Shown here one piece after another: positions 4,876-7,723 of a stretch of 7,723 nt of DNA (its first letter is position 1; each line of letters opens with the position of its first letter). Under the pieces are notes generated by a model. That model was not told the origin of the DNA. It saw only the letters and a program-made list of their open reading frames with translations, and ran no database searches. A program made the translations under genes and the position numbers. Source of the stretch: Oscillospiraceae bacterium (lineage in GTDB: Bacteria > Bacillota > Clostridia > Oscillospirales > Ruminococcaceae); assembly GCA_900762805.1 (NCBI GenBank), contig CAAFHY010000002.1, positions 1 to 7,723 on the forward strand. Reading direction: 5' to 3'.

Positions 4876-5886
4876 GTGGCAGGCAAAAGGATTGCGATCA
4901 TCGGCGCGACAGGTCTTGTCGGACGCACGATGCTGCGGGTGATCGAGGAATGGAAGTGGCAGCAGCATGAATATACTTTACTGGCGTCGGCGCGCAGCGC
5001 CGGAAGCGAGCTGAGCCTGTTTGGCCGCCCATTTCGGGTCGGGCTGCTGACCGAGGAAAGCATAGCGCGCGGCTATGACCTGGCGCTTTTTTCAGCCGGC
5101 AGCGAGGTCAGCCGGCACTATGCGCCCATCGCGGCGCGGTGCGGCACCGTTGTCATCGACAACAGCGCCTGCTGGCGCATGGAGCCGTCAGTCCCGCTGG
5201 TTGTGCCGCAGGTCAATCCGGGCGACGCGAGCCGTCACTGCGGCATCATCGCCAACCCCAACTGCTCGACCATTCAGGCCGTGGCGGCTCTCTGGCCGCT
5301 GCATCGGGAATACGGCATCAGGCGTATCGTCTATGCGACCTATCAGTCGGTATCGGGCACCGGCATCGAGGGGATCCGCGACCTTGACCGCGGCATACAG
5401 GACGACCGGCACCGCACCGTCTCGCCGCGCCGAAAATTTGACCGGCGCATCTTCTCCAATTGCATCCCCTTTATCGGCTGCTACCTTGACGACGGCAGCA
5501 GCGGCGAAGAGGATAAAATGATCCGTGAGACACGCAGGCTGCTGCATGACGGCAGTCTTGCCGTAACCGCCACCTGTGTGCGCGTGCCGGTGCGCGTGGG
5601 GCACTGTGAAGCCATCAATGTCGAGCTGTGCCGTCCCTTTGCCCTGCCGGATATCGTGCGCCTGCTTGAAAGCACGCCGGGGCTGATCGTGATGAATGAC
5701 AGCAAAAATGCCGTTTATCCGACCGTCATCGACTGTGAGGGGCGCGACGAGGTCTTTGTGGGACGCATCCGACGCGACGCTTCCGCTGAAAACGCACTCA
5801 ATATGTGGGTAACCGCCGATAACCTGCGAAAAGGGGCGGCCGTCAACGCCCTTGAGATAGCAAAATTGCTGATAGAAGGAGAATAG
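4876..5886 (+). CDS. asd: Aspartate-semialdehyde dehydrogenase
   Basis: Reduces L-aspartyl-4-phosphate to aspartate semialdehyde with NADPH in the cytoplasm, the branch point to lysine/diaminopimelate, threonine and methionine. Seen: 336 residues. The N-terminal nucleotide-binding glycine motif is IIGATGLVGRTML (8-20). FSAGSEVSRHYAP (72-84) and VIDNSACWRM (93-102) follow. The active-site cysteine is Cys130 in ANPNCSTIQ (126-134), with YQSVSGTG (156-163) nearby. The catalytic His243 lies in RVPVRVGHCEAINVE (236-250). The C-terminus has VGRIRRD and NLRKGAAVNALEIAKLL. All catalytic residues are in place. GTG 4876 is chosen as start: GGAGG at 4863-4867 lies 8 bases before it, and the upstream in-frame GTG and TTG are on top of or too near that site. 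The frame remains open far upstream through queA antisense, which is not coding. The gene runs 5 bases before dapA and is surely co-transcribed with it. Confidence 0.96.
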   Translation: MAGKRIAIIGATGLVGRTMLRVIEEWKWQQHEYTLLASARSAGSELSLFGRPFRVGLLTEESIARGYDLALFSAGSEVSRHYAPIAARCGTVVIDNSACWRMEPSVPLVVPQVNPGDASRHCGIIANPNCSTIQAVAALWPLHREYGIRRIVYATYQSVSGTGIEGIRDLDRGIQDDRHRTVSPRRKFDRRIFSNCIPFIGCYLDDGSSGEEDKMIRETRRLLHDGSLAVTATCVRVPVRVGHCEAINVELCRPFALPDIVRLLESTPGLIVMNDSKNAVYPTVIDCEGRDEVFVGRIRRDASAENALNMWVTADNLRKGAAVNALEIAKLLIEGE

Positions 5887-5891
5887 CCGTT

Positions 5892-6770
5892 ATGAAGAGA
5901 AAAACCGTCTTTACCGGAGCCGCGACAGCCATGGTGACGCCTTTCCGCGACGACCTTTCGGTCAACACCGAAAAGCTGGAGGAGCTGACCGCCATGCAGA
6001 TTGAGGCCGGTATCAGCGCGCTCGTCGTCTGCGGTACAACAGGCGAGGCCTCAACGCTGACCGACGAGGAACAGACACTGGCAGTAAAAACAGTTGTGTG
6101 CGCGGCGCGGCATCGGGTGCCGGTTATTGCCGGCGTTGCCAGCAACTGTACCGCCCATGCCGTACAGCTCGCCCGAAATGCCGCCAGAGCCGGCGCCGAC
6201 GCTCTTCTGGTGCTGACCCCCTACTACAATAAAACCTCGCAGCGCGGCATTGTAGAGCATATCGCGCAGGTCGCACGGGCGGTCGAACTCCCTGTAATCA
6301 TTTATAATGTGCCCTCGCGCACAGGGCTTGATGTGCAGCCGGAGACCTATCTCAAGCTGTCAGTGGTGCCGGGTATTTCCGGCATCAAGGAGGCCGGCGG
6401 CAATATGACAAAGATCACCCGAACGGCAGCGCAGCTGCGGGGCGGGCTCGATCTCTACTCCGGCAGCGATGAGCTGACGCTTCCCATCCTGTCGGTCGGC
6501 GGACTCGGCGTCATTTCGGTGTTGTCGAACCTTGCTCCGCAGACTGTGATCTCGCTGTGCGACAGCTATTTCGCCGGCGATACAGCGCGCGCCAGAGCCA
6601 TTCAGCTTGAACAGAGCCCGCTCATCGATGCACTGTTCGCCGAGGTCAATCCTATCCCCATCAAGTATGCCATGAATTATCTCGGCTATAACGTCGGCCG
6701 CTGCCGCCTGCCGCTGGTGGAGCTGAGCCATGATAAGCGCTTTTTGCTGGAGATCCTGCTCAAAAAATAG
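5892..6770 (+). CDS. dapA: 4-hydroxy-tetrahydrodipicolinate synthase
   Basis: Condenses pyruvate with aspartate semialdehyde to 4-hydroxy-tetrahydrodipicolinate, the first committed step to diaminopimelate and lysine and, in sporulating cells, to dipicolinate. It uses the product of asd, directly upstream. Seen: 292 residues with a TIM-barrel fold pattern. CGTTGEASTLT (47-57) has Thr49/Thr50 of the active site. LTPYYNKTSQRG (108-119) supplies the tyrosine shared across the dimer (Tyr112). IIYNVPSRTG (136-145) has Tyr138 and the substrate-binding Arg143. GISGIKEAGGN (161-171) has the Schiff-base Lys166. YSGSDELTLPILSVGGLGVISVLSN closes the barrel. AAGGAG at 5876-5881 lies 10 bases before the ATG, inside the end of asd. 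No dapB follows; a strong terminator ends the transcript about 85 bases past the stop. Loss of dapB from this operon is noted, not explained. Confidence 0.97.
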   Translation: MKRKTVFTGAATAMVTPFRDDLSVNTEKLEELTAMQIEAGISALVVCGTTGEASTLTDEEQTLAVKTVVCAARHRVPVIAGVASNCTAHAVQLARNAARAGADALLVLTPYYNKTSQRGIVEHIAQVARAVELPVIIYNVPSRTGLDVQPETYLKLSVVPGISGIKEAGGNMTKITRTAAQLRGGLDLYSGSDELTLPILSVGGLGVISVLSNLAPQTVISLCDSYFAGDTARARAIQLEQSPLIDALFAEVNPIPIKYAMNYLGYNVGRCRLPLVELSHDKRFLLEILLKK

Positions 6771-6854
6771 TCCGATAGGAAAATGACCGGTCTGCCGCTC
6801 CGCACCGCTTACCTGCTTCCATGCTTGGCAGGGGGCTTTATTTGAAAAGGACAC

Positions 6855-6893
6855 AAAAGCAGCAGGCTGCGCAATAGTCAGCCTGCTGCTTTT
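6855..6893. terminator. Bidirectional intrinsic terminator between dapA and the convergent tetR
   Basis: Seen: AAAAGCAGCAGGCTG (6855-6869) pairs over 15 bp without mismatch with CAGCCTGCTGCTTTT (6879-6893) around a 9-base loop. The A-run and T-run give a U-tail in either direction, so it can stop both dapA and the minus-strand tetR. The rest of the dapA–tetR space (6771-6988) holds no supported gene. A GC hairpin GCAGCG/CGCTGC (6953-6958 with 6970-6975) lies just past the tetR stop and has no T-run. Confidence 0.92.
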
Positions 6894-6988
6894 GATATCG
6901 GGTGCTGCGGTGAAGGCGCATCAATGACGCCGCCGCGCCGCCGCAAGCCGGGGCAGCGGCTGCGCCGAGCGCTGCTTTTAGGACAAGC

Positions 6989-7528
6989 TCAGAAGATTTT
7001 TCCGAGATTGTTGGGGCCAAGCGCCGTAACGACGACATCAGCCATTTCGCTGGGGGAAGGCTTCATGCCATTCTTGATCCATGTCAGCACAACACTGAAA
7101 ACGGCGCCGGCACAGAAAGAGTCAAAGTACAGATTACGGGAGTTGTGACCAAAATAGCTGCGCAGCTCGGCGTTCTGCACGATGATGCGGTTGAGCATAC
7201 GAACCTCAAAACCGCTGGACGACAGCGCCTTGATCTGCGGGTATATCTTTTCACAATAAACAAACACATCCCGAATGACTTCGCGGCCGGTGCTGTGCTC
7301 AGTGATGTACTGCTGCTGGAACTCAGTCGCCAGCTGGTCGATGCAATAATCAAGCAGTTGGTTTTTGTTCGTATAGTTGGAATAAAAGGTCTGACGGGCA
7401 ACGCCCGCCTTTTCAGACAGCTCCTTGATGGTGATATCGTTGTAGTCCTTCTCTAACATAAGTTCAAGAAGGGCACTCGAAAGCGCATTTTTGGAGCGGG
7501 CTGTATGAGCGGTTTTCCTGATTTGCAT
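6989..7528 (-). CDS. TetR-family regulator with TetR_C_8-like C-terminal domain
   Basis: Seen: 179 residues, complete. Residues 9-60 carry the TetR helix-turn-helix: TARSKNALSSALLELMLEKD, then ITIKELSEKAGVARQTFYSNYTNKNQLL (32-59), with the recognition helix at ARQTFYSNY. The rest is helical, with FDSFCAGAVFSVVLTWIKNGMKPSPSEMADVV (135-166), which fits the TetR_C_8 type of regulators related to the dihydroxyacetone kinase activator DhaS (W150, followed by 'xxGmxxspxEma'). Family knowledge: this group includes many single-gene regulators in Firmicutes with unknown ligands. Start ATG 7528 has GGAGG at 7538-7542, 9 bases upstream. It converges with dapA across the bidirectional terminator and has its own promoter with a palindrome over the -35, which suggests self-repression or control of a gene to the right of the window. 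Nothing ties it to the asd–dapA unit. Confidence 0.9.
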   Translation of the reverse strand: MQIRKTAHTARSKNALSSALLELMLEKDYNDITIKELSEKAGVARQTFYSNYTNKNQLLDYCIDQLATEFQQQYITEHSTGREVIRDVFVYCEKIYPQIKALSSSGFEVRMLNRIIVQNAELRSYFGHNSRNLYFDSFCAGAVFSVVLTWIKNGMKPSPSEMADVVVTALGPNNLGKIF

Positions 7529-7548
7529 GGTTATTTACCTCCATATTC

Positions 7549-7576
7549 AGTATATCATTTTTCTTGGCATCGTCAA
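7549..7576 (-). promoter_or_regulatory. Promoter of the right-hand tetR
   Basis: Seen on the minus strand: TTGACG (7571-7576), a 16-bp spacer, then TATACT (7549-7554), each five of six to consensus, about 20 bases before the tetR start. The leader would be very short, with the GGAGG at 7538-7542 close to the transcript start. Confidence 0.7.
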
Positions 7577-7586
7577 ACCATTTGAC
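7572..7586. promoter_or_regulatory. Operator-like inverted repeat GTCAAA-CCA-TTTGAC over the tetR -35
   Basis: Seen: perfect 6-bp arms GTCAAA (7572-7577) and TTTGAC (7581-7586) with a 3-bp centre. The left arm overlaps the -35 of the tetR promoter. The right arm forms TTGACA on the plus strand (7582-7587), a possible -35 for a rightward promoter, although no good -10 lies 16-18 bp beyond. I infer a repressor site placed to control tetR and perhaps a divergent transcript. Confidence 0.5.
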
Positions 7587-7587
7587 A

Positions 7588-7723
7588 AAAATTCACGAAG
7601 AATTCACTTTTCATACACGCGGGAGCCATAGTTTTGCCTTGAATTTGGATGGCAGCCGTGCTTGTTCATAATAAGAATGGACTCTCCCCTATCCCGATTC
7701 TTTAATCAGCATAGCGATAAGCC
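7588..7723. other. Non-coding right edge, no gene supported
   Basis: No reading frame of useful length on either strand. AATTCAC occurs twice at one helical turn (7590-7596 and 7601-7607). A 21-codon minus-strand frame (7604-7669, beginning MNKHGCHPNSRQNYGSRVYE) exists without a well-placed ribosome site. A short GCCAT/ATGGC pairing (7625-7629 with 7649-7653) is weak. The stretch may hold a rightward promoter or the end of something beyond the window. Confidence 0.5.

Noticed and set aside
6783..6845. 20-codon plus-strand ORF after dapA (MTGLPLRTAY...)
   Set aside because: It is very short, with AGGA only two bases before the ATG, and lies between the dapA stop and its terminator, where chance frames are expected.

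Overview
The window looks like a chromosomal segment from a spore-forming Firmicute, most likely a fairly GC-rich member of the Clostridia (Ruminococcaceae/Oscillospirales type). The evidence is a queA–tgt–yajC–yrzE-type gene order like that of Bacillus and Clostridia, a SpoIIM-like sporulation membrane protein, GGAGG ribosome binding sites and sigma-A-type promoters. The genus cannot be fixed from this sequence alone. No insertion sequence, prophage, CRISPR array, rRNA or tRNA was seen.

Layout, left to right. (1) 1-387, minus: the N-terminal 129 codons of a TetR-family repressor that runs off the left edge. It has a perfect consensus promoter and an operator-like palindrome built on a 17-bp tandem duplication. 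(2) 545-4743, minus, transcribed right to left: queA, a 73-codon unrecognised gene, tgt, yajC, a TIGR04086/YrzE-type membrane protein and a SpoIIM-like protein. QueA and Tgt make queuosine in tRNA. YajC is the small accessory subunit of the Sec/SecDF translocase. The last two are membrane proteins, the final one probably acting in engulfment during sporulation. A strong hairpin with a T-tract sits between yajC and yrzE and also contains the yrzE Shine-Dalgarno sequence. (3) 4744-4875: a divergent intergenic region. (4) 4876-6770, plus: asd and dapA, consecutive steps from aspartyl phosphate to hydroxy-tetrahydrodipicolinate (lysine, diaminopimelate, and dipicolinate in spores), closed by a strong bidirectional terminator. 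(5) 6989-7528, minus: a complete second TetR-type regulator with its own promoter and an operator-like palindrome over the -35. (6) 7529-7723: promoter and non-coding sequence to the right edge, with no gene seen.

Most of the window is conserved housekeeping sequence, and I see no clear new multi-gene system. The points most worth a second look are regulatory or small: the attenuator-like hairpin over the yrzE ribosome binding site, the duplicated operator of the left-hand TetR gene, the 73-codon gene between queA and tgt, and two very small ORFs that bridge gene junctions in the minus-strand cluster. Family assignments rest on motif recognition and gene order; no database search was run.
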